The notes: generated from the sequence alone by a model not told the origin. DNA of 64,000 bases from UBA4085 sp964556755 (GCA_964556755.1 CAZKXI010000013.1:13197-77196); one strand, 5' to 3'; shown: positions 50,377 to 59,769, counted from the first letter of the stretch. Numbers and translations: made by a program.

Positions 50377-51039
50377 TCACAGCCCCGCGAGGACCCGGGC
50401 CGTCGTCTTGAAGTGGAGCTTGGCCACCCGGCCGAGGGCCTCCGCCCCGTGCCGCGAGACGAAGGCGGCGGCCGCCGCTTCCACCGGCGGCCCGGCCCCC
50501 TTGCGCAGGTCCAAGCCCCACGCGGCCGAAAGAGAGGCCAGACGCCGCAGGAACTCGGCCCGGGCCAGGATGGAAGCCGCCGCCACGGCCGGGTCGGCCT
50601 CGCCCCGCGGCCGCTGCTCCAGCTCGATCGTCCGGCCCCGGGTCAGGAGAGCCTGCCGGACGAAGCGCTCGTCGCCGAACTGGTCCGTCACGACGCGGCG
50701 CGCGTCGATCCTCTCCAGGACGTTCTCGATGGCCCGGGCATGGCCCCAGGCCAGCAGCTTGTTCAGGTTGCGGAGCTTGCCGTAGAGCTCGTTGTACTTC
50801 TCGGGGCCGATGGCCACGACGGAGCAGGGGTAGCCCGCCTTCAAGGTCGCGGCCAGGTCGGAAGCCCTCTTGTCCGAGAGCTGCTTGCTGTCGCGCACGC
50901 CCAGCTGGGCCAGAACCGGCTCCTGGCCTTCGGGACAGAAGAAGGCGGCGATGACCAGGGGACCAAAATAGTCGCCCTTGCCGGACTCGTCGGTCCCCAG
51001 GTGGCCGGCGGCCGCGGGAAAGAGCTCTCCGCCGCTCAC
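50377..51039 (-). CDS. rnhC: Ribonuclease HIII, catalytic domain only
   Basis: A 220-residue RNase H2-fold enzyme, with the GTG at 51039 overlapping the preceding stop (GTGA). The motif GTDESGKGDYFGPLV is the RNase HIII version of the first catalytic Asp-Glu pair. VRDSKQLSD gives the next Asp, and VTDQFGDERF follows. It removes RNA from RNA-DNA hybrids. Typical RNase HIII is about 300 residues with an N-terminal TBP-like substrate-binding domain, which is missing here. It is the last gene of the redox operon, probably by position rather than function. Confidence 0.87.
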   Translation of the reverse strand: MSGGELFPAAAGHLGTDESGKGDYFGPLVIAAFFCPEGQEPVLAQLGVRDSKQLSDKRASDLAATLKAGYPCSVVAIGPEKYNELYGKLRNLNKLLAWGHARAIENVLERIDARRVVTDQFGDERFVRQALLTRGRTIELEQRPRGEADPAVAAASILARAEFLRRLASLSAAWGLDLRKGAGPPVEAAAAAFVSRHGAEALGRVAKLHFKTTARVLAGL

Positions 51040-52547
51040 GGCTCGTGCTCCCCGCGCATATAGGCGTCGATGCTCGCCGCCGCCCGGCGGGCGTCGCCCA
51101 TGGCCAGGATGACCGTGGCCCCGCCCCGGACGATGTCGCCGCCGGCGAAGACGCCGGGGGCTCCGGCGGCGGCCAGGGTCGCCGGGTCCACTTCGATGGT
51201 GCCCCAGCGCCCCCGCCGCAGCTCGGGCTGGCAGTCGAACAGCAGAGGGTTGGGGCTCTGGCCGACCGCCACGACCGCCATATCGATCCCGACCTCGCTC
51301 TCCGAGCCCTCGATGGGGATCGGCCGTCGGCGGCCGGACGCGTCGGGCTCGCCCAGCGCCATGCGCTGGCAGACCATGGCCCGCAGCCGCCCCCGCTCGT
51401 CGCCCAGGTAACGGACCGGAACCGAGAGGAGCTGGATCTCCACGCCCTCCTCCTCGGCGTGCCGGATCTCCTCGATCCGGGCCGGCATCTCCTCGCGCGA
51501 GCGGCGATAGATGATCATGGCCCGCTCCGCGCCCAGCCTCTTGGCCGTCCGGACGGCGTCCATGGCCACGTTCCCGCCGCCGATGACGGCCGCGCGCCGG
51601 GCCAGGGCCACCGGCGTGTCCACGGCCGGGAAGTCGCGGGCCCCCATCAGGTTGACCCGGGTCAGATACTCGTTGGCCGAGTAGACGCCGACCAAGTTCT
51701 CGCCGGGGATGCGCATGAAGTGGGGCAGCCCGGCCCCGGCGCCGATGAAGAAGGCCCGGTAGCCGTCGGCCCGGAGGTCCTCGAGCCGGGCCGTGCGGCC
51801 GACGACAAAGCTGAGCCGTATCTCGACGCCGAGAGCCCTCAGATTCTCGATCTCGGCCCGCAGGACGCCCCGGGGCAGGCGGAATTCCGGGATGCCGTAG
51901 GCCAGGACTCCCCCGGCCTCGTGCAGCGCTTCGAAGATCGTCACGGCGTAGCCGAGGCGGACCAGCTCGCCGGCGGCGGTCAGCCCGGCCGGGCCGGAGC
52001 CGATCACGGCCACCTTGGCCGCGGCCGAAGCCGGCTTGCGGGCGGACGCGGGGCCGCCCGCATCCCGGCCCTGGTCCGCGGCGAAGCGCTCCAGATGGCC
52101 GATGGCCACCGGGACTCCGGCCGCACGGCCGAGGTTGCAGACCTGCTCGCACTGGGTCTCCTGGGGGCAGACCCGGCCGCAGACCGCGGGCAGGGAATTC
52201 GTCTCCCGCAGGGTCCGCCCGGCCGCGGCGAAGTCGCCGGCCTCGATCCGCTTGATGAAGGTCGGGATGTCGATAGCGACCGGGCAGCCAGCGACACAGC
52301 CCGGCGCCGCGCAATCGAGGCAGCGGCGGGCCTCCTGGCGAGCCGCCTCGGGGCTGAAGCCCCGGTTGACCTCGGAAAAATCGCGGCTTCGCTGGAACGC
52401 GTCCCGCTCGGGCATGGCCTGGCGCGGGATCAGCGCCCTGTCCTTGGGCGGGATCGCGCGCCTCAGCGCCCGGCGCCAGTCCTTGTCGTACTCGACCCGG
52501 ATCCGCTCCCGGTCCTGGGGATCGAGGGTCTTGAAGGCTTGGCTCAT
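51036..52547 (-). CDS. nfnB: NfnB/GltD-like NADPH:ferredoxin oxidoreductase flavoprotein subunit
   Basis: A 503-residue flavoprotein. The N-terminal Cys motifs (CLDCAAPGCVAGCP, CGRVCPQETQCEQVC) bind two [4Fe-4S] clusters. The FAD loop is VAVIGSGPAGLTAAGEL, and the NADPH loop is RAAVIGGGNVAMDAVRTAKRLG; DIVRGGATVILAMGDAR closes the FAD site. In NfnAB this subunit holds the bifurcating FAD and binds NADPH. A glutamate synthase small subunit is the alternative, but no large subunit is present and NfnA lies next to it. The gap to nfnA is 9 bp. Confidence 0.9.
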   Translation of the reverse strand: MSQAFKTLDPQDRERIRVEYDKDWRRALRRAIPPKDRALIPRQAMPERDAFQRSRDFSEVNRGFSPEAARQEARRCLDCAAPGCVAGCPVAIDIPTFIKRIEAGDFAAAGRTLRETNSLPAVCGRVCPQETQCEQVCNLGRAAGVPVAIGHLERFAADQGRDAGGPASARKPASAAAKVAVIGSGPAGLTAAGELVRLGYAVTIFEALHEAGGVLAYGIPEFRLPRGVLRAEIENLRALGVEIRLSFVVGRTARLEDLRADGYRAFFIGAGAGLPHFMRIPGENLVGVYSANEYLTRVNLMGARDFPAVDTPVALARRAAVIGGGNVAMDAVRTAKRLGAERAMIIYRRSREEMPARIEEIRHAEEEGVEIQLLSVPVRYLGDERGRLRAMVCQRMALGEPDASGRRRPIPIEGSESEVGIDMAVVAVGQSPNPLLFDCQPELRRGRWGTIEVDPATLAAAGAPGVFAGGDIVRGGATVILAMGDARRAAASIDAYMRGEHEP

Positions 52548-52556
52548 GGGCCGGGC

Positions 52557-53390
52557 CTAGGGCAGGCTCTCCTTCTCGTAGCGGCAGAGCGAGCGCACCT
52601 CCTCCTCGAGGTAGGCCGCGCGCCGGCGGAAGAGCTCCGCCCAATCGACCTGATGGCCGTCGAAGTCGGGCCCGTCGACGCAGGCGAAACGGGTGCTCCC
52701 GCCGACCGAGCAGCGGCAAGCCCCGCACATCCCCGTCCCATCGACCATGATCGGGTTGAGGCTGACCACCGTCGGGAGAGCCAGCGGGCGGGTCGCCTCG
52801 GAGACGGCGGCCAGCAGGTACGCGCAGCCGGAGGCCAGAGCCCGGTCCACGGGACCCGACTCGGCGACGACGTCGGCGATGGCGCCCGAGGCATAGGACT
52901 GGAAGGCGGCCCCGGGATCGCGCGAAGCCAAGATGATCCGGTCGCAGAGCTCCCGGTAACGGTCCTCCCAGTAAAGAAGGGGCCTCGACTTGACGTCGGC
53001 CAGGAGGATCAGACGGTTGCCGGCCGCTCGCAGGGCCCGGGCGGCCGGATAGAGAGCGGCCAGGCCATAGCACCCCGCCACGAGGAGGACGGTCCCGAAA
53101 GCCTTGATCTCGCTCGGCCGCCCCAGCGGTCCGGCGCAGGCGTAGACGTGATGGCCGGCCCGAAGCTCGGCCAGCTTGCGGGTCGAGGTCCCGACGATCT
53201 GGAAGACAGCCGTGACCGAGCCTTCGCCGGCATCCCAATCGGCGATCGAGAGCGGGATGCGCTCGCTCGAGGCATCGGCCATGACCATCAGGAACTGACC
53301 CGGCCGACAGGCCCGGGCGATCTCCGGCGCCCGAAGACGGACGAGATGGATGTTGGGGACCAGGCGGCGCCGCTCCAGGACTTCGGCCAT
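52557..53390 (-). CDS. nfnA: NfnA-like ferredoxin-NADP reductase/sulfide dehydrogenase alpha-type FAD subunit
   Basis: A 277-residue FNR-like protein. The FAD motif is RIPLSIADWD and the NAD-binding region begins GTVLLVAGCYGLAALYP. A C-terminal Cys cluster (CGACRCSVGG...FACVDGPDFDGHQVDW) is the [2Fe-2S] site typical of NfnA and dihydroorotate dehydrogenase electron-transfer subunits. In NfnAB it contacts NADH. The ATG overlaps the preceding stop as TGATG. Here it may receive electrons from the NuoG-like protein instead of, or as well as, NADH. Confidence 0.9.
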   Translation of the reverse strand: MAEVLERRRLVPNIHLVRLRAPEIARACRPGQFLMVMADASSERIPLSIADWDAGEGSVTAVFQIVGTSTRKLAELRAGHHVYACAGPLGRPSEIKAFGTVLLVAGCYGLAALYPAARALRAAGNRLILLADVKSRPLLYWEDRYRELCDRIILASRDPGAAFQSYASGAIADVVAESGPVDRALASGCAYLLAAVSEATRPLALPTVVSLNPIMVDGTGMCGACRCSVGGSTRFACVDGPDFDGHQVDWAELFRRRAAYLEEEVRSLCRYEKESLP

Positions 53391-55624
53391 CAGCGTCTCC
53401 GCACCGCCCGCAGGCTCTTCAGGGCCGTGGCCGCGGGATAGCCATGGATGTCGTCCGGGTCGGGGAGCGTCTCGCCCCCCCCGGCGCCGGCCGCGGGAAC
53501 CGGGACAAAGCCGGACAAGCGCTCCTGACGAGCGGCGGACAAGAAAACGGGCGGACCGTCGGGGCGGGCATGACGGGCGCCGGCCCAGCGGGGATTCTCC
53601 TTCTCGATCCGGGCCAGGATCTCGTCGGCCGAAAGGAGCCAGGCCAGGGGTCGGCCGGCGGCCCGGGCCAGCTCGGCGGCTATCCTCCAGAGCGGACGGG
53701 CCTCCCCCGGCGCCGGGACCACGGGACGGCTTCTCTGGACGCGCCCCTCCCGGTTGACCCAGGTCCCCTCCTGCTCGGCGAAGAGGGTTCGCGGCAGGAC
53801 CACATCGACGCCTTCCAGGATTCCCGGCGCGTAGGCCGCCGCGGCCACGACGAACGCTCCCTCCCGCCTCGGCGGTCCTCCGCCGTAAGCGGACAGGAAG
53901 ATCCTTCCGGCCGGAGCGGGAACCGGGCCGCCGGGTCCGGGCCTGTCAAAGAGCTCTGCGGCGCCGCGGGCGTTGGCGCCCCAAGCGATCGGCACCAGAG
54001 CGGCTCCCGTCAGGCGGGCCAGGTTCCAAAGCGCGGCCGCGTTGCGAGGCCCGGATCCTCCCGTGACGAAGCCGGGCCCGAAGAGGAAGGCCGCCGGCCG
54101 ACGCTTCTCCAGCAGGGCCGCGATCCGGGCGGCCTTCTCCTCCACCGCTCTTCGCTCCGCCGCTCCGGCCCGGATGGCGCCGGCGTCCCGCGGGATGCCG
54201 GCCAGGGCTTTCTTGTCCCGACCATCCGCGAAGCGGGCCAAGAGGGCCGCGACTTCGATCAAGATCTCCGCGTAGGATTCGGGGCCGACCCGGACATGGA
54301 TCCTGGCGCAGCGGTCGAGGCAGGATTCCCGGGCGCCGAAGACGGCCAATCGGGCCCCGGCCCTCACGGACTGGAAGACCTCCAGGCCCAAAAGGGGCGC
54401 CGTGACGGCCAGGTCCTCGTCGAAGACGAGGAAGGCCTTCATCGCGGCCATCCCGTCGTTGGGGACGTCCGGCCAGCCGTCGCGCCTCTCCAGCCCGGCC
54501 GCCGCGCGAAGCGCCTCGAGAGGCGTCGGGAGGCCGGAGAGGGAGAAGCGGTCCGAGCCGAAGGCTTCCCTCCCCAAGGCCTCGATCGCCCGCAGGTCCT
54601 CGCACGAATCCTGGTCCGATCCGACGGCGGCGAAGGGCCCTTCAGCCCGGCGCCAGCCTTCCGCCGCCGCGGAGAGGGCCGCTTCCCAGGAGACGCGGAC
54701 CAGGTTGCCGTTGCCGCGGACGAGAGGATAAGCCAGGCGGTCGGAGGAGGCCAACAGGTCGGGGATGAGGAAGCGGCCCTTGACGCAAGCCTGGCCCCGG
54801 TTGGCCGGACCCGCCGCCGGGCGGGCGCTGATCAGGCGGCCCCGCGCCAGGTCCGCTTCGAGGAGGCATCCTTCGCCGCACCAGGCGCAGAGCAGCGGCT
54901 TCGATTCGTCGGGGCGGAGATGGCGGACGGCCCGCTCCATCAGGGCGCCGGTGGGGCAGACATCCACGCAGGCGCCGCAGAACCGGCAGCCCGATTCGAG
55001 CAGGGAGCCGTCCAGGGCCGCCGCCACCGTCGTCCGGCCGCCGCGACCGGCCATCGTCAGCACCGAGGCCCCCCGCAGGTCGCGGCAGACGCGGACGCAG
55101 AGGCCGCATAGGATGCACAGTCCCGGATCGCGGTCGATGAGCGGATCGTCCCGCCGCGGCTCGGCCGTCCGGGGCGCCTCGGGGAAGGCCGTCCGATCCA
55201 GCCCGACCTCCTCGACCACGGCCTGCAGCCGGCAGCGGCCGTCGCCGGGACAAAGGACGCAGCCGGTCGGCTCGGCCGTCTTGCGAATGCCCTCCTTGGG
55301 CTCCCGACATTCGCGCCGCTCGGCGCAGACGAGGCAGGCCGAAGGGTGCTCGGACAGGATCAGCTCCAGGACCCCGCGGCGCAGACGCCGCAGCTCCGGC
55401 GTGTCGGTGCGGATTCGCTGGCCGTCCTCCAGAGCCGTGGCGCAGGCCGGGACGGGCTCCCGGCGGCCCTCCACTTGAACCAGGCAAAGGCGGCAGGCCG
55501 CAGCCGGCTCGAGGCGAGGGTGATGGCACAGGGTCGGGATGGGCCGACCCAGCCGCCGAGCCGCCTCGAGGATCGTCACCTTCTCGGCCGACTCGAAGGC
55601 CAGGCCGTCGATGAGCGCTTTCAT
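53390..55624 (-). CDS. NuoG/HydA-like iron-sulfur subunit with molybdopterin-oxidoreductase fold, no metal active site seen
   Basis: A 744-residue protein. Residues about 1-80 carry a [2Fe-2S] domain (CHHP, CRLCLVQVEG). A His-Cys [4Fe-4S] region follows (HPSACLVC), then two [4Fe-4S] clusters (CILCGLCVRVC, CRFCGACVDVCPTGA). A further cluster (CAWCGEGC...GQACVKG) heads a molybdopterin-oxidoreductase fold. I see neither the H-cluster motifs of hydrogenase nor the active-site Cys/Sec of formate dehydrogenase (that region reads SLSGLPTPLEA). It probably acts as an electron conduit like NuoG. It is coupled to both neighbours by 1-4 bp overlaps. Confidence 0.85.
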   Translation of the reverse strand: MKALIDGLAFESAEKVTILEAARRLGRPIPTLCHHPRLEPAAACRLCLVQVEGRREPVPACATALEDGQRIRTDTPELRRLRRGVLELILSEHPSACLVCAERRECREPKEGIRKTAEPTGCVLCPGDGRCRLQAVVEEVGLDRTAFPEAPRTAEPRRDDPLIDRDPGLCILCGLCVRVCRDLRGASVLTMAGRGGRTTVAAALDGSLLESGCRFCGACVDVCPTGALMERAVRHLRPDESKPLLCAWCGEGCLLEADLARGRLISARPAAGPANRGQACVKGRFLIPDLLASSDRLAYPLVRGNGNLVRVSWEAALSAAAEGWRRAEGPFAAVGSDQDSCEDLRAIEALGREAFGSDRFSLSGLPTPLEALRAAAGLERRDGWPDVPNDGMAAMKAFLVFDEDLAVTAPLLGLEVFQSVRAGARLAVFGARESCLDRCARIHVRVGPESYAEILIEVAALLARFADGRDKKALAGIPRDAGAIRAGAAERRAVEEKAARIAALLEKRRPAAFLFGPGFVTGGSGPRNAAALWNLARLTGAALVPIAWGANARGAAELFDRPGPGGPVPAPAGRIFLSAYGGGPPRREGAFVVAAAAYAPGILEGVDVVLPRTLFAEQEGTWVNREGRVQRSRPVVPAPGEARPLWRIAAELARAAGRPLAWLLSADEILARIEKENPRWAGARHARPDGPPVFLSAARQERLSGFVPVPAAGAGGGETLPDPDDIHGYPAATALKSLRAVRRR

Positions 55625-57510
55625 GGCCGTCGGCTCCCCGGCTCAGGATCGCGGGGACCGAAGCCCACGGCCCGGGCCGCCGGCGGACAGACGTCCAAGC
55701 ACGCCCCGCATCGGACGCAGCGGGCTGGATCGATCGCGTGGGCCGCCTTCGGCCGGCCGGAGATCGCCTCGACCGGGCAGGCCTTGCGGCAGAGGCCGCA
55801 GCCCGTGCAACGGGCGGGGTCGATGGCGAACGTCGTCAGGGCCCGGCAGACTCCGGCCGGACAGCGGCGGTCCCGGATGTGGGCCTCGTACTCATCCTTG
55901 AAATAGCGCAAGGTCGAGAGGACCGGATGGGCCGCGGTCCGGCCCAGGCCGCAGAGCGAGGCGTCGCGGACCGTCTCGGCCAGGGACTCCAGATGCTCCA
56001 GATCGTCCGGACCGCTCTCGCCCCGCACGATGCGGTCGAGGATGTCGCGAAGCCTCCGGGTGCCGATGCGGCAGGGCGAGCACTTGCCGCACGACTCTTC
56101 GGCCGCAAAGCCGATGAAGTAGCGGGCCACGTCGACCATGCAGGATCGGTCGTCCAGGACGATCAGGCCGCCGGAGCCCATGATCGAGCCGGCCTGAGCC
56201 AGGTCTTCGTAGTCCACCTTGACGTCGAAGCGCGAAGCCGGCAAGCAGCCGCCCGAGGGGCCCCCCGTCTGGACGGCTTTGAGGCGGCGGCCGGGCAGAG
56301 GGCCGCCGCCGACGCCTTCGAGGATGTCCCGCAGCGGAGCACCCATGGGCGCCTCGACGAGCCCGGTCCGGCGGATTCGGCCGACCAGGGAGAAGATCTT
56401 GGTCCCCCGGCTCTGGCCCGACCCGATCGAGGCGAACCAGGCGGCGCCCCGGTCGATGATCGGAGCCACGTTGGCCCAGGTCTCGACGTTGTTGATGACC
56501 GTGGGACGGCCGCCGAGGCCGGCCTGGGACGGATAGGGCGGCCGGGGCCGCGGCTGCGGACGGCGGCCTTCGATCGAGGCGAGAAGCGCCGTCTCCTCGC
56601 CGGAGACGAAGGCCCCCGCGCCCTGGACGACCCGGACTTCGAGCCCGAACTCCGAGCCGAGGATGTTGTCCCCCAGAAGGCCGACGGCTTGGGCCTGCTC
56701 GACGGCCCGGCGCAGGTGGGCGACGGCCAGCGGGTACTCCGCCCGGACGTAGATCCAGCCCTCGGAAGCGCCGACCGCGTAGGCCCCGATGATCAATCCC
56801 TCCAGGATCGAATGCGGGTTGCCCTCCAACAGCCCGCGGTCCATGTAGGCGCCCGGATCGCCCTCATCGCCGTTGGCGACGACGCTCTTGCCTCGCCCGG
56901 CGGCGTCCCGGACCATCTGCCATTTGAGGCCGGTCGGGAAGCCGGCCCCTCCCCGCCCGCGCAGCCCCGAGGCCTTGATCTCCTCGATGACCGAAGCCCC
57001 GGTCATCTCGAAGAGGGCCTTGGACAAGGCCCCGTACCCGCCCCGGGCCACATAGGCCTCGATCCGCTCCGGATCGAGGGCCAGGTGGGATTCCGTCAAG
57101 CGCCGGACCTGCTTGCGGTAGAAGGGCAGATCCTTCAAGAGCGGGGCGGGCTTGCCTCCGGGCCCGGCCGGGTAGGTCAGCCGCTCGATGAGCCGGCCTT
57201 GGCGCCCGGTGCGATCGACGATCTCGACCGCGTCCGAGGCTTTGAGGCGGCCGTAGAAGAAGCCCTCGGGCTCCACGACGAGATTGGGCTCCGCCTCGCA
57301 ATAGCCGTGGCAGCCCGTCACGCGGAGCCCGACCTGCCCGCCCAGCCCGCGGGCCTCGATCTCGGCCCGCAGGGCCTCGATCACGGCCATGGCCCCGGAG
57401 GCCCGGCCGCAGGTGCCGGCCGAGACGACCAGGGTCCGCGGCGGCGCCGCGGCTTCGAGCAGCCGGGATCGCCAATCGGCCAGGTGACCGGGATGAGCCA
57501 GCCGCATCAT
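55621..57510 (-). CDS. nuoF: NuoF/HydB-like NADH-binding FMN flavoprotein subunit
   Basis: A 629-residue subunit starting at the ATG that overlaps nuoE (ATGA). Residues about 15-110 are a thioredoxin-like [2Fe-2S] domain (CGRASG, TGCHGYC). NADH/FMN motifs are GRGGAGFPTGLKW and NGDEGDPGAYMDR; the [4Fe-4S] ligand motif is ESCGKCSPCRIGTRR. Two ferredoxin clusters (CTGCGLCRKACP, CVRCGACLDVCPP) end the chain. This extended form matches HydB of bifurcating hydrogenases rather than complex I NuoF. It would exchange electrons with NAD(H). Confidence 0.92.
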   Translation of the reverse strand: MMRLAHPGHLADWRSRLLEAAAPPRTLVVSAGTCGRASGAMAVIEALRAEIEARGLGGQVGLRVTGCHGYCEAEPNLVVEPEGFFYGRLKASDAVEIVDRTGRQGRLIERLTYPAGPGGKPAPLLKDLPFYRKQVRRLTESHLALDPERIEAYVARGGYGALSKALFEMTGASVIEEIKASGLRGRGGAGFPTGLKWQMVRDAAGRGKSVVANGDEGDPGAYMDRGLLEGNPHSILEGLIIGAYAVGASEGWIYVRAEYPLAVAHLRRAVEQAQAVGLLGDNILGSEFGLEVRVVQGAGAFVSGEETALLASIEGRRPQPRPRPPYPSQAGLGGRPTVINNVETWANVAPIIDRGAAWFASIGSGQSRGTKIFSLVGRIRRTGLVEAPMGAPLRDILEGVGGGPLPGRRLKAVQTGGPSGGCLPASRFDVKVDYEDLAQAGSIMGSGGLIVLDDRSCMVDVARYFIGFAAEESCGKCSPCRIGTRRLRDILDRIVRGESGPDDLEHLESLAETVRDASLCGLGRTAAHPVLSTLRYFKDEYEAHIRDRRCPAGVCRALTTFAIDPARCTGCGLCRKACPVEAISGRPKAAHAIDPARCVRCGACLDVCPPAARAVGFGPRDPEPGSRRP

Positions 57511-57980
57511 GCCTTCCGTCCATCCGCCCGGAGGCTCTCGGCCAGGGAGCGCGCCGAGGACGGCGTCAGCCGGGCCTCGATCCGGCCGTCCACGCGCAGG
57601 ACCGGGCCGATGGCGCAGCAGCCCAGGCAGGCGACCGTCTTCAGCTCGACGGACCCGTCGGCCGTCACCTGCCCGGGAGAGACGCCCCAAGCCCGGCCGA
57701 TCTCTTCGGCCACAGACTCTCCGCCGCGGACGTGGCAGGCGGTGCCCAGGCAGACTTCGCACACATGGCGGGCCGGCGGCCGGAGCGAGAAGCGCGGGTA
57801 GAAGGACAGGACGCCGAAGACCTCGCCCGGGCTCAGCCGGACATGCTTGGCGATCGCCGTCAGGGCGGGCGGCGGGATATGCCCGAAACGGTCCTGCACG
57901 GCCTGCAGGATGCCGATCAGATCGTGCGGCCGGCCACCCGCGGCGCGGAGGATGTCGCGGATGTCGAAGGCCTCGCTCAT
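57507..57980 (-). CDS. nuoE: NuoE/HydC-like [2Fe-2S] subunit
   Basis: A 157-residue protein of the 24-kDa thioredoxin-like ferredoxin family. Helical N-terminus (ILQAVQDRFGHIPPPAL) is followed by the cluster ligands CLGTAC and CLGCCAIGP. It partners NuoF/HydB in NADH oxidation. It is the first gene of the redox operon. The 50-bp gap upstream is AT-richer, with a weak TTTGCC/TATTTT pair on the minus strand, but I see no firm promoter or Shine-Dalgarno. Confidence 0.92.
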   Translation of the reverse strand: MSEAFDIRDILRAAGGRPHDLIGILQAVQDRFGHIPPPALTAIAKHVRLSPGEVFGVLSFYPRFSLRPPARHVCEVCLGTACHVRGGESVAEEIGRAWGVSPGQVTADGSVELKTVACLGCCAIGPVLRVDGRIEARLTPSSARSLAESLRADGRKA

Positions 57981-58030
57981 GGGACTGCGGGGATTAAAAT
58001 ATCAGAATCATCGGGGCCCGGCAAACCGCC

Positions 58031-59722
58031 TCAGCGCCGGTAAGTCTCCAGGCCGCCGCAGATGGTCCGCAGCACGCGCAGGCTCGCCAGCCGGGCCGGC
58101 TCCACGGCCAGCGGATCGCCGTCGAGGACGACCATGTCGGCCAGCCGGCCGGGCGTCAGGGCCCCCTTGCGGGACTCGGCGAACTCGGCGTAGGCGCCGC
58201 CCCAGGTGTAGGCCCGCAGGGCTTCCTCGGCCGTGATCTTCTGCTCGGGCACCCAGCCGTCCGGGCGGCTTCCGTCGATGGGCCTCCGGGTGACCGCCGC
58301 GGCCAGCCCCAGGACGGGATCCATGGGCGCCACCGGCCAGTCGGAGCCGAAAGCCAGGGAGACGCCGCTGTCAAGGAAGCTGCGGAAAGCGTAGGTCGTG
58401 CGGGCCCGGGATGGGCCGATCCGGGCCTCGGCCCAGCGGCCGTCGTCGGCGGCGTGATAGGGCTGGACCGAAGCGATGACTTTCAATCGGGCGAAGCGCT
58501 CGAAGTCGGACGGGCGGACGTGCTGGGCGTGCTCGATCCGCCAGCGGCGGTCCCGGGGCGGGTTGGAGGCCGCCGCCGCCTCGTAGGCGGACAGGATGGC
58601 GTCGATGGCCCGGTCGCCGATGGCGTGGACGGCGGTCTGCAAGCCGCCGGCGTCCGAGGCCGCGAGACGGCGGGCCATGATCCCCTCGGGAAGCATCTGG
58701 CCGTGGAACAGGCCGCGGTTGCCGGGCTCGTCGCTGTAGGGCTCGAAGAAGGCGGCCGTCCCCGAGCCCAGCGATCCGTCAGCGAAGCCCTTCAGCCCGG
58801 CGAAGCGCAGGACATCGTCGCCGAAGCCCGTTTGGAAGCCCAGGCCGATGGTCTCCTCGGCCCGATCGATGGGAGTATAGAAGGAGATGCGCAGGGTCAG
58901 ACGCCCGGCCCGGCGGTATTCCTGGTAGAGGTCCAGACCGGCCTCGCCGGAGACGTCGTGGACGGACGTCACGCCGCGCTCGGCCGCGTAGCGCAGGGCC
59001 GCGTCCAGGGCCCGGCGCCGCTGCTCGGCCGAAGGGGCCGGGATGACCCGTTCGACCAGACCCATGGCCGTGTCCTTGAGGATTCCGGTCGGCTCGCCCG
59101 TGGCCGGATCGCGGACGATCTCCCCGCCGGGCGGGGCCTCCGTCGTCCGGTCGATGCCGGCCAGGCGCAGGGCCAGGCTGTTGCAGAGGACCATGTGCCC
59201 GTCCAGGCGGTTGACGCAGACGGGGTGGGCCGGCGTCGCGGCGTCGATCCAGTCCCGCCGCGGCAGCTCCACCGGCCGGAAGAGCTGGTGATCCCAGTCC
59301 CCGTTCAGGATCCATTCGCCTTCCGGCCGGGACCGGGCCGCCTCCGCCAGCCTGGAGGCGAGCTCCTCCCGCGACGAGGCGCCGCGCAGCTGGACGGCCA
59401 GGAGGGCCAGGCCACCGTTCATCAAGTGGACGTGGCTGTCGATGAATCCCGGCAGAACGAAGGCGCCTTCCAGGTCGACGATCCGGGTCCCCGGACCGGC
59501 CAGCGCCAGAATCTCCCGGCGCGATCCGGTGGCGGCGATGGCGCCGTTCCTCACCGCCAGCGCCTCGACCCGAGGCCGGGCCGGATCCATGGTGATGAAC
59601 GCGGCGTTGATATAGACGGCGTCGGCGATCATGGGCTCTCCTCGGCGGCATCCGGCCGCCGCCAGGAGCGCAGCCGCCCCAAGGGCGGCCGCGGCGGCGC
59701 CGGCCTTTCTCCATCGTCTCAT
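58031..59722 (-). CDS. Amidohydrolase family lipoprotein (YtcJ-like)
   Basis: A 563-residue metal-dependent hydrolase. I start at MRRWRKAG (59722), after GGAGG, which opens a lipoprotein signal with lipobox LLAAAGC. Metal motifs are DSHVHLM, HAIGDRAID, EHAQH and GSDWPV. Overall order (GFADGSLGSGTAAFFEPY, PGRLADMVVLDGDPL) is that of YtcJ/N-substituted formamide deformylase relatives. It would act in the periplasm or at the cell surface; the substrate is unknown. Family members are usually cytosolic, so the lipid anchor is notable. Confidence 0.88.
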   Translation of the reverse strand: MRRWRKAGAAAAALGAAALLAAAGCRRGEPMIADAVYINAAFITMDPARPRVEALAVRNGAIAATGSRREILALAGPGTRIVDLEGAFVLPGFIDSHVHLMNGGLALLAVQLRGASSREELASRLAEAARSRPEGEWILNGDWDHQLFRPVELPRRDWIDAATPAHPVCVNRLDGHMVLCNSLALRLAGIDRTTEAPPGGEIVRDPATGEPTGILKDTAMGLVERVIPAPSAEQRRRALDAALRYAAERGVTSVHDVSGEAGLDLYQEYRRAGRLTLRISFYTPIDRAEETIGLGFQTGFGDDVLRFAGLKGFADGSLGSGTAAFFEPYSDEPGNRGLFHGQMLPEGIMARRLAASDAGGLQTAVHAIGDRAIDAILSAYEAAAASNPPRDRRWRIEHAQHVRPSDFERFARLKVIASVQPYHAADDGRWAEARIGPSRARTTYAFRSFLDSGVSLAFGSDWPVAPMDPVLGLAAAVTRRPIDGSRPDGWVPEQKITAEEALRAYTWGGAYAEFAESRKGALTPGRLADMVVLDGDPLAVEPARLASLRVLRTICGGLETYRR

Positions 59723-59769
59723 TCCGAGCCTCCCCGGCCGCGCGAAGCCAAAGGCGGCGGCCGCCGCCA

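Noticed and set aside
50377..53238. A 953-codon minus-strand frame suggesting a large fusion protein
   Set aside because: Only its last 220 codons are real (RNase HIII). The rest is a shadow of nfnA and nfnB in another frame.
53390..55624. Catalytic formate dehydrogenase or [FeFe] hydrogenase
   Set aside because: Neither an active-site Cys/Sec context nor H-cluster Cys motifs were found; only electron-transfer clusters are visible.
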